Notes under the pieces: generated by a model
Database searches by the model: none
Told to the model about the DNA's origin: nothing
The model's input: the letters and a program-made list of their open reading frames with translations, nothing else
Translations under genes and position numbers: made by a program
Part shown: positions 15,521 through 22,994 of the stretch, piece by piece
Position numbering within the stretch: the stretch's first letter is position 1
Layout: every line of letters starts with the position of its first letter
Assembly (NCBI RefSeq): GCF_020873895.1
Contig: NZ_JAHWGT010000003.1
Coordinates: 186,001-250,000, forward strand
DNA length: 64,000 nucleotides
Direction of reading: 5' to 3'
From: Streptomyces sp. DH12
GTDB taxonomy: Bacteria; Actinomycetota; Actinomycetes; Streptomycetales; Streptomycetaceae

Positions 15521-16495
15521 TCAGCCGGCGGCGCGGGCCGCCATGCGGGCCTTGCGCGCGGCGAGCTTCTCGTCGAACTTGGACGCCTCGGTGTCCAGCC
15601 CGTGCATGTAGAGGCCGAGCTCCTCCTGCGCCTTCAGACCCTCCGGGCCGAGCCCGTCGATCTCCAGCACCTTCAGGAAGCGCAGCACCGGCTGCAGCAC
15701 GTCGTCGTGGTGGATGCGCATGTTGTAGATCTCGCCGATCGCCATCTGCGCCGCCGCCCGCTCGAACCCCGGCATGCCGTGGCCCGGCATGCGGAAGTTC
15801 ACCACCACGTCCCGTACCGCCTGCATCGTCAGGTCCGGGGCGAGCTCGAAGGCCGCACCCAGCAGGTTGCGGTAGAAGACCATGTGCAGGTTCTCGTCGG
15901 TCGCGATGCGCGCCAGCATCCGGTCGCACACCGGGTCGCCCGACTGGTGGCCGGTGTTGCGGTGCGAGATGCGGGTGGCGAGCTCCTGGAAGGCGACGTA
16001 CGCCACCGAGTGCAGCATCGAGTGGCGGTTGTCCGACTCGAAGCCCTCGCTCATGTGGGCCATCCGGAACTGCTCCAGCTTGTCCGGGTCCACGGCCCGC
16101 GAGGCGAGCAGGTAGTCGCGCATGACGATGCCGTGCCTGCCCTCCTCGGCGGTCCAGCGGTGCACCCAGGTGCCCCAGGCGCCGTCCCGGCCGAAGAGCG
16201 TGGCGATCTCGTGGTGGTAGCTGGGCAGGTTGTCCTCGGTGAGCAGGTTCACCACCAGGGCGATCCTGCCCACGTCGGACACCTTCGACTGCTGCGGGTC
16301 CCACGCCTCGCCGTCCTCGAAGAGGCCGGGGAAGTTCCGGCCGTCGGACCACGGCACGTACTCGTGCGGCATCCAGTCCTTGACGACCTTCAGGTGCCGG
16401 TTCAGCTCCTTCTCGACGACCTCTTCCAGCGCGTACAGCAGTCGGGCATCGGTCCAGTCCGCCGAACTGCCGAGGTGGGGAGAGGTGAGGGTCAC
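15521..16495 (-). CDS. Acyl-ACP desaturase (diiron, ferritin-like)
   Basis: This 324-aa soluble desaturase introduces a double bond into acyl-ACP. Diiron ligands appear in LLTEDNLPSYHHEI, TAEEGRHGIVMRDYL and the second ExxH in ATDENLHMVFYRN, as in the plant-type FA_desaturase_2 family found in Actinobacteria. The GTG at 16495 is preferred to the ATG at 16519 because AGGAG lies 5 nt upstream. The promoter region holds repeated GTAGGTTA elements that are probably regulatory. The enzyme would adjust membrane unsaturation; electron donors are not encoded nearby. Confidence 0.85.
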   Translation of the reverse strand: MTLTSPHLGSSADWTDARLLYALEEVVEKELNRHLKVVKDWMPHEYVPWSDGRNFPGLFEDGEAWDPQQSKVSDVGRIALVVNLLTEDNLPSYHHEIATLFGRDGAWGTWVHRWTAEEGRHGIVMRDYLLASRAVDPDKLEQFRMAHMSEGFESDNRHSMLHSVAYVAFQELATRISHRNTGHQSGDPVCDRMLARIATDENLHMVFYRNLLGAAFELAPDLTMQAVRDVVVNFRMPGHGMPGFERAAAQMAIGEIYNMRIHHDDVLQPVLRFLKVLEIDGLGPEGLKAQEELGLYMHGLDTEASKFDEKLAARKARMAARAAG

Positions 16496-16521
16496 GTGGG
16501 CTCCTGGAAAAGCGATCAATA

Positions 16522-16568
16522 CTTACGGGCTCGTAGGTTACGAGACCGTAGGTTAAGCGCGCCGTAAG
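16522..16568. promoter_or_regulatory. Operator-like repeats upstream of the desaturase gene
   Basis: Two GTAGGTTA direct repeats (16533-16540 and 16548-16555) are spaced 15 bp start to start. Between and around them are a perfect dyad CTCGTAGGTTACGAG (6-bp arms, 16530-16544) and flanking CTTACGG / CCGTAAG arms (16522-16528, 16562-16568). The cluster lies 27-73 bp upstream of the desaturase start, suiting a TetR-type lipid regulator. Confidence 0.5.
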
Positions 16569-16601
16569 CCCGCCGCCAAGCCCGTGCGGAGAACCGGCCG
16601 A

Positions 16602-18215
16602 TCACCTTCCGTCATGCGCCGAGGTCACACCGTCCAGCGACACCTCCCGTGTGATGCCGATCGCGTCCAGGAACGGCACGTCGTGGCTGGCCACGAGCAG
16701 CGCCCCCTCGTACGCCTCCAGCGCGTCGACGAGACTGCGCACGCTCGCCGTGTCGAGGTTGTTCGTCGGCTCGTCCAGCAGCAGGAGCTGCGGCGCGGGC
16801 TCGGCCAGCAGCAGCGCCGCCAGCGTCGCCCGGAACCGCTCGCCGCCCGACAGCGTCCCCGCCGGCTGGTCGGCCTTCGCCCCCCGGAACAGGAACCGGG
16901 CCAGGCGCGCCCTGATCCGGTTCACGGAGGCGTCCGGGGCGAAGCGCGCCACGTTCTCCACGACGGTCAGCCCGTCGTCCAGGACGTCGAGCCGCTGCGG
17001 CAGGAAGCGCAGCGGTACCCGCGCCACCGCCTCGCCCTCCAGCGGCTCCAGCTCCCCGGCGACGGTCCGCAGCAGCGTCGTCTTGCCCGAGCCGTTGCGC
17101 CCCACCAGGGCGACCCGCTCGGGCCCGCGCACCGCCGACTCGCCGTCCAGCCGCGCCCCGTGCCGCAGGACCAGGTCCCGCAGCAGGAGGACGTTCCGCC
17201 CCGGGGGGACGGCGGTGTACGGCAGCTCCACGCGGATCGCGTCGTCGTCCCGTACGGCCTCCTCCGCCTCGCCCAGCCGCTCCCGTGCCTGCTCCAGCCG
17301 CTTGGCGTGGACGGCGCGGTGCTTGCCCGCAGACACCTCGGCGGCCCGCTTGCGCGCCCCGACGAGGATCGGCGGCAGGTTCTCGGCGGTCTTCTGCCCG
17401 TACTTCTTCCGCTTGGCCAGCTTGACCTGCGCCTCGGCGAGTTCCCGCCGCTGCCGGCGCACGTCGGACTCGGCGGAGCGGACCATCCGCTCGGCCGCCT
17501 CCTGCTCGGCGGCCACCGCCTCCTCGTACGCCGAGTAGGGCCCGCCGTACCAGCTGACGCCGCCCTCGCGCAGCTCGGCGATCCGGTCGACGCGCTCCAG
17601 CAGCTCCCGGTCGTGGCTGACCACGACGAGGACGCCCGGCCAGGCGTCGACGGCGGCGTACGGCCGGCGGCGGCCGCGCAGGTCGAGGTTGTTGGTCGGC
17701 TCGTCCAGCAGCAGCACCGCGGGGCGGGCCAGCAGCAGGGCGGCGAGCCGCAGCAGCACGCACTCGCCGCCCGAGACCTCGCCGGTGGTCCGGTCCAGGC
17801 CGATGCCGTCCAGGCCGAGCTGGTCGAGCGCGGCGCGCGCCCGCTCCTCCACGTCCCAGTCGTCGCCGACCGCCGTGAAGTGCTCCTCGCGCACGTCGCC
17901 CGACTCGATGGCGTGCAGGGCGGCCCGCGTGCGGGCGATGCCGAGGGCCTCGTCGACCCGCAGGCCGGTGTCGAGCGTGGCGTCCTGCGGGAGGTAGCCG
18001 ATCTCGCCCGCGGCGCGGACCGTCCCGCCGGCCGGGGCGAGCTCGCCGGCCAGCAGCCGCAGCAGGGTCGACTTGCCGGAGCCGTTGCGGCCGACGAGGC
18101 CGGTGCGACCCGGACCGAAGCCCAGGTTCAGCCCGTCGAACAGGGGCGTGCCGTCCGGCCACGCGAAGGACAGGGCGGAGCAGGCGAGCGCGGGGGAAGG
18201 GGAAGGGTGTGCCAT
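16602..18215 (-). CDS. ABC-F family ATPase (duplicated ABC domains)
   Basis: This 537-aa protein has two ATPase domains and no membrane segments. Walker A motifs are GRNGSGKSTLLRLL (about residue 45) and GRNGSGKTTLLRTV; signatures are VSGGECVLLRL and LSGGERFRATL; both Walker B motifs read LLLDEPTNNLD. A basic charged linker with KLAKRKKYGQK lies between. ABC-F proteins act on the ribosome, in translation or antibiotic resistance. The ATG at 18215 has GGGAGA 5 nt upstream; in-frame codons continue far upstream but are Pro-rich and not family-like. A 317-bp untranslated leader region precedes it. Confidence 0.9.
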   Translation of the reverse strand: MAHPSPSPALACSALSFAWPDGTPLFDGLNLGFGPGRTGLVGRNGSGKSTLLRLLAGELAPAGGTVRAAGEIGYLPQDATLDTGLRVDEALGIARTRAALHAIESGDVREEHFTAVGDDWDVEERARAALDQLGLDGIGLDRTTGEVSGGECVLLRLAALLLARPAVLLLDEPTNNLDLRGRRRPYAAVDAWPGVLVVVSHDRELLERVDRIAELREGGVSWYGGPYSAYEEAVAAEQEAAERMVRSAESDVRRQRRELAEAQVKLAKRKKYGQKTAENLPPILVGARKRAAEVSAGKHRAVHAKRLEQARERLGEAEEAVRDDDAIRVELPYTAVPPGRNVLLLRDLVLRHGARLDGESAVRGPERVALVGRNGSGKTTLLRTVAGELEPLEGEAVARVPLRFLPQRLDVLDDGLTVVENVARFAPDASVNRIRARLARFLFRGAKADQPAGTLSGGERFRATLAALLLAEPAPQLLLLDEPTNNLDTASVRSLVDALEAYEGALLVASHDVPFLDAIGITREVSLDGVTSAHDGR

Positions 18216-18532
18216 GAGCGTCTCCCGGTTGCGTGGAGGGGGTGGGGGCAACGGGTGAGACACCGGTGGGGCGACCGGGGAGGCGGGAACGGTCTGGTCG
18301 ACCGGACCGACCGGCCCGCGCGGGGCGCGGGACGGGCGGGCGGGACGGGCTCGTACGCCGAGGTCGCACACGGCGGCGCGCACGGCGCGGGAACGCGCTT
18401 CGTGCGGCGGCACGGTGTCTCAGGACCTCAGACGAGCAATGTCCTACTCCGATCGACGGCTACAGGGCCGAGAGGAACGCTAGAGCGGGAGTCGGCCGGG
18501 CGGCAACGGGTTTTCCCCGCCGGGCGCGCGGC
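18216..18532. other. Intergenic region / likely 5' leader of the ABC-F gene
   Basis: No gene is supported in these 317 bp. On the minus strand a TAGGAC box near 18440 could be a -10 element, giving a long leader. The leader has complementary TGAGGTC and GACCTCG segments and GCGC-rich stems, so attenuation of the ABC-F gene is conceivable, as for other ABC-F resistance genes. Confidence 0.3.
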
Positions 18533-18949
18533 TCAGTACGCGTCGCGCAGGAGCCGCGCGAGGCGGCCGTCCAGGTCCAGGTGGAGGTGTTCGCGGCCGG
18601 CCGGCACCAGGTCCAGCGCCCGCCGCAGGAAGTCGCGCAGCTCACCGGTGCGCAGGTGGATCACGGCGACGCCCTCGCAGGCGTGGAACTCCACGACGGT
18701 CCGGCCGTGTCCGTAGGGCCGCACCCGTACGTCGCCCAGGCCCGCCGGCCCCTCCAGGCCCGCGGCGAGCAGCTCGCGGGAGAACTCCCACACGACCTCC
18801 ACGCCCTCCAGCGTCGCCGCGGCGGGGAAGGTCATGCGCACGGTGTACGGGTCGGCGCACGCGTAGCCGAGGACGGCCGGGACGACGTCCATGCAGGGCG
18901 CGGACGCGACGAGGCGGGCTTCCACGGCCTGTTCGATGACGGCGGACAC
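18533..18949 (-). CDS. SsgA-like sporulation/cell-division protein
   Basis: This 138-aa protein matches the SALP family that is unique to sporulating actinomycetes: ACADPYTVRMTFP at about residue 29, VVWEFSRELLAAGL, GLGDVRVRPYG and the C-terminal GELRDFLRRALDLVPAG. SALPs localise divisome and peptidoglycan machinery during sporulation. Which SALP (SsgB-SsgG type) it is cannot be told here. It is divergent from the BNR-repeat gene; a perfect Crp-like site sits between the two starts. Confidence 0.85.
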   Translation of the reverse strand: MSAVIEQAVEARLVASAPCMDVVPAVLGYACADPYTVRMTFPAAATLEGVEVVWEFSRELLAAGLEGPAGLGDVRVRPYGHGRTVVEFHACEGVAVIHLRTGELRDFLRRALDLVPAGREHLHLDLDGRLARLLRDAY

Positions 18950-19023
18950 GTCCGGCTCCCCTGCTCGTTCTCCCTCTCACCGGGAAGGACGACGGATTCC
19001 GTCGCCGCGTGCACTCCGGTCCG

Positions 19024-19041
19024 TTGTGAGGTGCGTCACAA
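19024..19041. promoter_or_regulatory. Crp-like binding site
   Basis: TTGTGAGGTGCGTCACAA is a perfect inverted repeat with 6-bp arms and 6-bp spacer, matching the TGTGA-N6-TCACA consensus of cAMP receptor proteins and the GTG-N6-GNCAC preference described for S. coelicolor Crp. It is 75 bp upstream of the SsgA-like gene and 50 bp upstream of the BNR gene. Confidence 0.6.
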
Positions 19042-19090
19042 GGGGTGGCGGTCTGGACGCGGCGGGCGGCGGGCAGTACGGTCCGGCGCC

Positions 19091-20218
19091 ATGACAGCCA
19101 TGGGGAAGACGAGACGCCGGGTTTCATTGGTGCTGTGCGGGGCGGTCGTGGCGGCGACGGCCCTGGTGGCCGGCCCGGCGGCGCACGCCCGGGGAACCGC
19201 GCCGGCGCCGGCCCCCGAAGCGGGCGCGACGACGGCGGTGCCCGGCTGGCAGCCGGTCGGGACGGGGACGACCGCCCGCTTCCGCGGCCTGGCGGCGGTG
19301 AGCCGGCACACGGCGTGGGTCGCCGGCTCCGCGGGCACCGTCCTGCGCACCTCCGACGGCGGGCGCAGCTGGCGCGACGTCTCCCCGCCCGGCGCGGGAG
19401 CACTGGAGTTCAGGGACGTCGAGGCGTTCGACGGGCGCCGCGCGGTGGTCCTGGCGATCGGGGAGGGCGAGGCGTCCCGGATCCTGCGCACCGACGACGG
19501 CGGCGCCACCTGGACCGAGACCTTCCGCAACCCCGACCCGCGCGCCTTCTACGACTGCGTGACCTTCTTCGACCGGCGCCACGGCCTGGCCATGAGCGAC
19601 CCCGTCGACGGCCGGTTCCGGATCCTGTCCACCGCCGACGGCGGGCGCAGCTGGCGGGTCCTGCCCGGCGCGGGGATGCCCGCGGCGCTCCCCGGGGAGG
19701 CCGGGTTCGCCGCCGGCGGCCAGTGCCTCGTCAGCGCCGGGCCGCGCGACGTCTGGCTGGCGACCGGCGGCGGAGCCGCCGGACGCGTCCTGCACTCCGC
19801 TGACCGGGGCCTGACCTGGACGGTCACCGAGACGGGGATACCGGCCGGCGACGCCGCCCGCGGCGTGTTCGGCCTCGCCTTCCGCGACCGCGCCCACGGC
19901 ATCGCGGTCGGCGGCGACTACCGCGCCGACCAGCCCTCGCCCCGCGCCGCCGCCGTCACCCGAGACGGCGGCCGCACCTGGCGCACGGCAGCCACGCCCC
20001 CGCCCGCGTACCGTTCCTCCGTGGCGTGGCTGCCGCACAGCCGCACCGCCGCCCTCGCCGTCGGCCCGACCGGCACGGACCTCACCACGGACGGCGGGCG
20101 GACCTGGCGGACCGTCGACACGGGCTCGTACGACACCGTGGACTGCACCCCGGACGGCGCCTGCTGGGCGTCGGGCGCCCAGGGCCGCGCCGCACGGCTC
20201 ACCCTGCGCGCGGGATGA
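19091..20218 (+). CDS. Secreted BNR / YCF48-like beta-propeller protein
   Basis: This 375-aa protein has a signal peptide (RRRVSLVLCGAVVAATALVA, ending AHA). It carries at least six Asp-box-like repeats: SDGGRSWRDV, DDGGATWTET, ADGGRSWRVL, ADRGLTWTVT, RDGGRTWRTA and TDGGRTWRTV. The propeller resembles plant YCF48/HCF136 and is often annotated as an 'oxidoreductase', but no redox cofactor motif is seen; a ligand-binding or scaffolding role outside the cell is more likely. An ATG at 19100 is an alternative start. Confidence 0.8.
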   Translation: MTAMGKTRRRVSLVLCGAVVAATALVAGPAAHARGTAPAPAPEAGATTAVPGWQPVGTGTTARFRGLAAVSRHTAWVAGSAGTVLRTSDGGRSWRDVSPPGAGALEFRDVEAFDGRRAVVLAIGEGEASRILRTDDGGATWTETFRNPDPRAFYDCVTFFDRRHGLAMSDPVDGRFRILSTADGGRSWRVLPGAGMPAALPGEAGFAAGGQCLVSAGPRDVWLATGGGAAGRVLHSADRGLTWTVTETGIPAGDAARGVFGLAFRDRAHGIAVGGDYRADQPSPRAAAVTRDGGRTWRTAATPPPAYRSSVAWLPHSRTAALAVGPTGTDLTTDGGRTWRTVDTGSYDTVDCTPDGACWASGAQGRAARLTLRAG

Positions 20219-20311
20219 CGCGCGCCCCATCTCCCTACGGTGACCCGCGCCTCACCTCCGCGCCGGCCGAGGCGCACGCCCCCGGCATCCGCTGGCTAGG
20301 CTGACGGCACT

Positions 20312-21019
20312 ATGACGATCATCGAAACGCCCGCCGGCTGGCCCGCCGACGAGGAGGAGGCCCTGGCCGTCCAGGACGCGCTGCGCGCCCGCGTGGTGCG
20401 GGACGAGCCGGGGCCCGCTCCCGGCACCGGCCTCGTGACCGGTGTCGACGTGGCGTACGACGACGAGCGCGACCTCGTCGTCGCCGCGGCCGTCGTGCTG
20501 GACGCCCGCACCCTCGACGTCGTCGAGGAGGCGACCGCCGTCGGCCGGGTCTCCTTCCCGTACGTCCCCGGCCTCCTCGCCTTCCGCGAGCTGCCCGCCG
20601 TCCTCGCCGCCCTGGACGCCCTCGCGGCCGAGCCCGGCCTCGTCGTCTGCGACGGCTACGGGCTCGCCCACCCGCGCCGCTTCGGCCTCGCCAGCCACCT
20701 CGGCGTCCTCACCGGGCTGCCGGCCGTGGGTGTGGCGAAGAACCCGTTCACCTTCACCCACGAGGACCCGGCACCCCGTCGCGGCTCCACCGCGCCGCTC
20801 CTCGCCGGTACGGAGGAGGTGGGGCGGGCCCTGCGGACGAGGGACGGCGTCAAGCCGGTCTTCGTCTCCGTCGGGCACCGCGTCACGCTCGACGCCGCCT
20901 GCGCCCACACCCTGGCGCTGACGCCCCGCTACCGGCTCCCCGAGACCACCCGGCACGCCGACGCGCTGTGCCGCCGGGCGCTGCGGGAGGCCACCGCGGG
21001 GCAGGGGAGCGCCGCATGA
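20312..21019 (+). CDS. nfi: Endonuclease V (deoxyinosine 3' endonuclease)
   Basis: This 235-aa enzyme nicks DNA one nucleotide 3' to deoxyinosine. Catalytic landmarks are GVDVAYDDE (Asp near residue 44), the PYxPG wedge with Glu in SFPYVPGLLAFRE, CDGYGLAHPRRFGLASHLG (Asp and His) and VAKNPF. Its length is normal for the family. Its stop overlaps the start of the following VOC gene (ATGA), so the two are translationally coupled. Confidence 0.93.
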   Translation: MTIIETPAGWPADEEEALAVQDALRARVVRDEPGPAPGTGLVTGVDVAYDDERDLVVAAAVVLDARTLDVVEEATAVGRVSFPYVPGLLAFRELPAVLAALDALAAEPGLVVCDGYGLAHPRRFGLASHLGVLTGLPAVGVAKNPFTFTHEDPAPRRGSTAPLLAGTEEVGRALRTRDGVKPVFVSVGHRVTLDAACAHTLALTPRYRLPETTRHADALCRRALREATAGQGSAA

Positions 21020-21393
21020 TCGGCCGGCTCCAGTGCGTCGTCCTCGACTGCCCCGAGCCGCGGGCCCTGGCCGCCTTCTACCAGGGCCTGCTCGGCGGCG
21101 ACGTCGACCGCCCGGACGGGCGCTGGTCCCTGGACGAGGAGTGGGCGACCCTCCACCTCGACGACGGCCGGGTGCTCGCCTTCCAGCGCGCCGACCCGTA
21201 CGAGCCGCCGCGCTGGCCCGACCCGCGCCGGCCCCAGCAGTTCCACCTCGACGTGGGCGTCACCGACCTGGGGGCGGCGCGCGACGCGGCGGTGGCGCTG
21301 GGCGCCGAGGTCCTCGACGCGGGCGGGCCGCACCGGGGCTGGATCGTCTGCGCGGACCCGGCCGGCCACCCGTTCTGCCTCGTACGTGAGTGA
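21016..21393 (+). CDS. VOC-family (glyoxalase-like) small protein
   Basis: The 125-aa protein is a single VOC domain: LQCVVLDCPEPRALAAFYQG, later QQFHLDVGVTDLGAARDAAV and the C-terminal CADPAGHPFCLVRE. The substrate is unknown. Its ATG overlaps the endonuclease V stop codon by 4 nt, placing it in the same operon; proteins of this kind are very common as single genes in Streptomyces. Confidence 0.85.
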   Translation: MIGRLQCVVLDCPEPRALAAFYQGLLGGDVDRPDGRWSLDEEWATLHLDDGRVLAFQRADPYEPPRWPDPRRPQQFHLDVGVTDLGAARDAAVALGAEVLDAGGPHRGWIVCADPAGHPFCLVRE

Positions 21394-21479
21394 CGGGGGC
21401 GACCGCCGGGCCCGGGGCGCGGCGGCCCGTGCGGCGTCCCCGTGCCCGGCTGGGAGCGGGCGGCAACCGACCCCGCCCC

Positions 21480-21623
21480 AGGGGGTGTCTCGTCGATCGT
21501 GCCGGGCTCCCGGCGTCCGGTGTCGCGCCTCGCCGCGTTGTCGCCGGTCGCCGATGCTCCGCCTCGCGCCGCACGACACCGGACGCCGCTCGCCGATCCG
21601 GCCTGATCGACAAGACACCCCCT
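21480..21623. mobile_element. MITE-like 144-bp inverted-repeat element
   Basis: The ends are inverted copies: AGGGGGTGTCTCGTCGATC at the left, and the right end reads AGGGGGTGTCTTGTCGATC on the other strand (one mismatch). Inside is a second perfect 14-bp inverted repeat (GGCGTCCGGTGTCG, 21512-21525 with 21574-21587). There is no transposase. The element fills the space between two convergent genes and its right end overlaps the stop codon of the reductase gene at 21622. It looks like a non-autonomous insertion-sequence relic; its ends resemble sequences common in Streptomyces genomes. Confidence 0.7.
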
Positions 21624-22815
21624 AGCGCGCGTCGGCGACCCTGAACCGGATCCCCGCCGTACGCAGCCGCTCCAGCAGCGCGTCACCCATCGCGACCGCC
21701 GTCGTCACCTGCCCCGCGACCGGCGGCAGTCCGCCGTCGAAGGCGAGGCACAGGGCGGACTCGGCGAGCATCTTCGCTGTCTCGTCGTACCCCGGGTCGC
21801 CGCCCGACACCTCCGTGCACACCCGGCGCCCGCCGCCCTCCCCGACGAAGCGGACCCGGAACCAGCTGCGCCGCCGCCGCTCCGCGTCCGGGCCGCTGCC
21901 CGGCGCGTAGCGCTCCGTCAGCCACCGGCGGGCCGGCGGCACCTGCGCCAGCGCCAGGCCGGCGCCCACGGCGGCCACCCCGCCCAGCGCCATCGGCAGC
22001 GTCCGCACCGCCGCGTAGTGCCGGTAGCGGAAGTCGGGGCCGTACTCGGGCAGCGCCGCCGCCGACCGCGCCACGACCCTCGGGTCCAGCGTCGGCAGCG
22101 GCAGCGCCCACGCGCCCGTCTCGCGGCTGAACCGCGGCCCGGCCAGCGGCGCCCGGGCCCGCCGCTCCACCTGTCGCGGCTCGTGCAGGCGCCGCTCCCG
22201 CGCGGCCCGCGCCATCTGCCGGCCGCGCCCCATCGCGGTGAGCGCCGAGGCGAGCGTGCCGCCGGAGAAGAGCGCGTCGGTCCGGACGAACCCGTCGACC
22301 CGCAGCGGCACGTCCCGCGGCAGCCGCCGCACCGTGTAGTACACGCCCAGGTCGTGGGGGACCGAGTCGAAGCCGCACGCGTGCACCAGCCGCGCACCCG
22401 TCTCCCGGGCCCGCGCGTCGTGACGTACGTACATCAGGTCGACGAACTCGGGTTCACCCGTCAGATCGACGTAGTCCGTCCCCGCGGCCGCGCACGCCGC
22501 GACGAGCGGTTCGCCGTACCAGACGTACGGGCCGACTGTCGTGGCGACGACCCGCGCCGACCCCGCGAGGTCGCGCAGCGCGGCCGGGTCGGCGGCGTCC
22601 GCCACCAGCAGCGGCAGCTCCGCGCAGCCGGGGTGGTCCGTGGCGAGGCGGTCGCGCAGCCGCGCGAGCTTCTCCCGCGACCGCCCGGCCAGCGCCCACC
22701 GGCACCCGGCCGGCGCGTGCGCCGCGAGGTAGCGGGCGGTCAGCTCCCCCACGAAGCCGGTCGCCCCGTAGAGCACCACGTCGTACGCCCGTGCCGTGCC
22801 GTCCCGCGTGTCCAT
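21622..22815 (-). CDS. Saccharopine dehydrogenase-like / trans-acting enoyl reductase family protein
   Basis: This 397-aa NADP-dependent reductase has an N-terminal Rossmann fold (VVLYGATGFVGELTARYLA) and AGRSREKLARL, then GPYVWYGEPLVAACAAAGTDYVDLTGE, typical of the saccharopine dehydrogenase NADP-binding family. A hydrophobic segment around residue 275 (MALGGVAAVGAGLALAQVP) may touch the membrane. Mycobacterial relatives (Rv2953 type) reduce enoyl intermediates of lipids; a true saccharopine role is unlikely. The ATG at 22815 has GGAGGA 5 nt upstream. It is divergent from the beta-oxidation operon. Confidence 0.8.
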   Translation of the reverse strand: MDTRDGTARAYDVVLYGATGFVGELTARYLAAHAPAGCRWALAGRSREKLARLRDRLATDHPGCAELPLLVADAADPAALRDLAGSARVVATTVGPYVWYGEPLVAACAAAGTDYVDLTGEPEFVDLMYVRHDARARETGARLVHACGFDSVPHDLGVYYTVRRLPRDVPLRVDGFVRTDALFSGGTLASALTAMGRGRQMARAARERRLHEPRQVERRARAPLAGPRFSRETGAWALPLPTLDPRVVARSAAALPEYGPDFRYRHYAAVRTLPMALGGVAAVGAGLALAQVPPARRWLTERYAPGSGPDAERRRRSWFRVRFVGEGGGRRVCTEVSGGDPGYDETAKMLAESALCLAFDGGLPPVAGQVTTAVAMGDALLERLRTAGIRFRVADAR

Positions 22816-22939
22816 CAGGTCCTCCGCCGCTGCTCTGGTGCGCTGCTGTAAGGAGGCAGAGGCTAGTGGCTGTCCCGTCGGGGCCGCGCGGCCGGTGCGG
22901 GACGCGCCGGAAGGGGGTTGTGCGCGGTGGAACACGTTC

Positions 22940-22969
22940 TTAACATCGTCACTGTTACAGCGGTAGTGT
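22940..22969 (+). promoter_or_regulatory. Promoter of the beta-oxidation operon with operator-like dyad
   Basis: TTAACA (22940-22945) and TAGTGT (22964-22969) are spaced 18 bp apart, 25 bp upstream of the first start codon. The spacer holds CACTGTTACAGCGGTAGTG with CACT/AGTG outer arms. A similar sequence lies in the promoter of the MerR gene at 29726-29756, so both may bind the same regulator. Confidence 0.5.
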
Positions 22970-22994
22970 CACAGAGGCGTGGCGAGGGGACCGG

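Noticed and set aside
18216-18413. N-terminal extension of the ABC-F protein
   Set aside because: The frame is open upstream, but the residues are Pro/Arg-rich and unlike the family; a good ribosome site supports the start at 18215.
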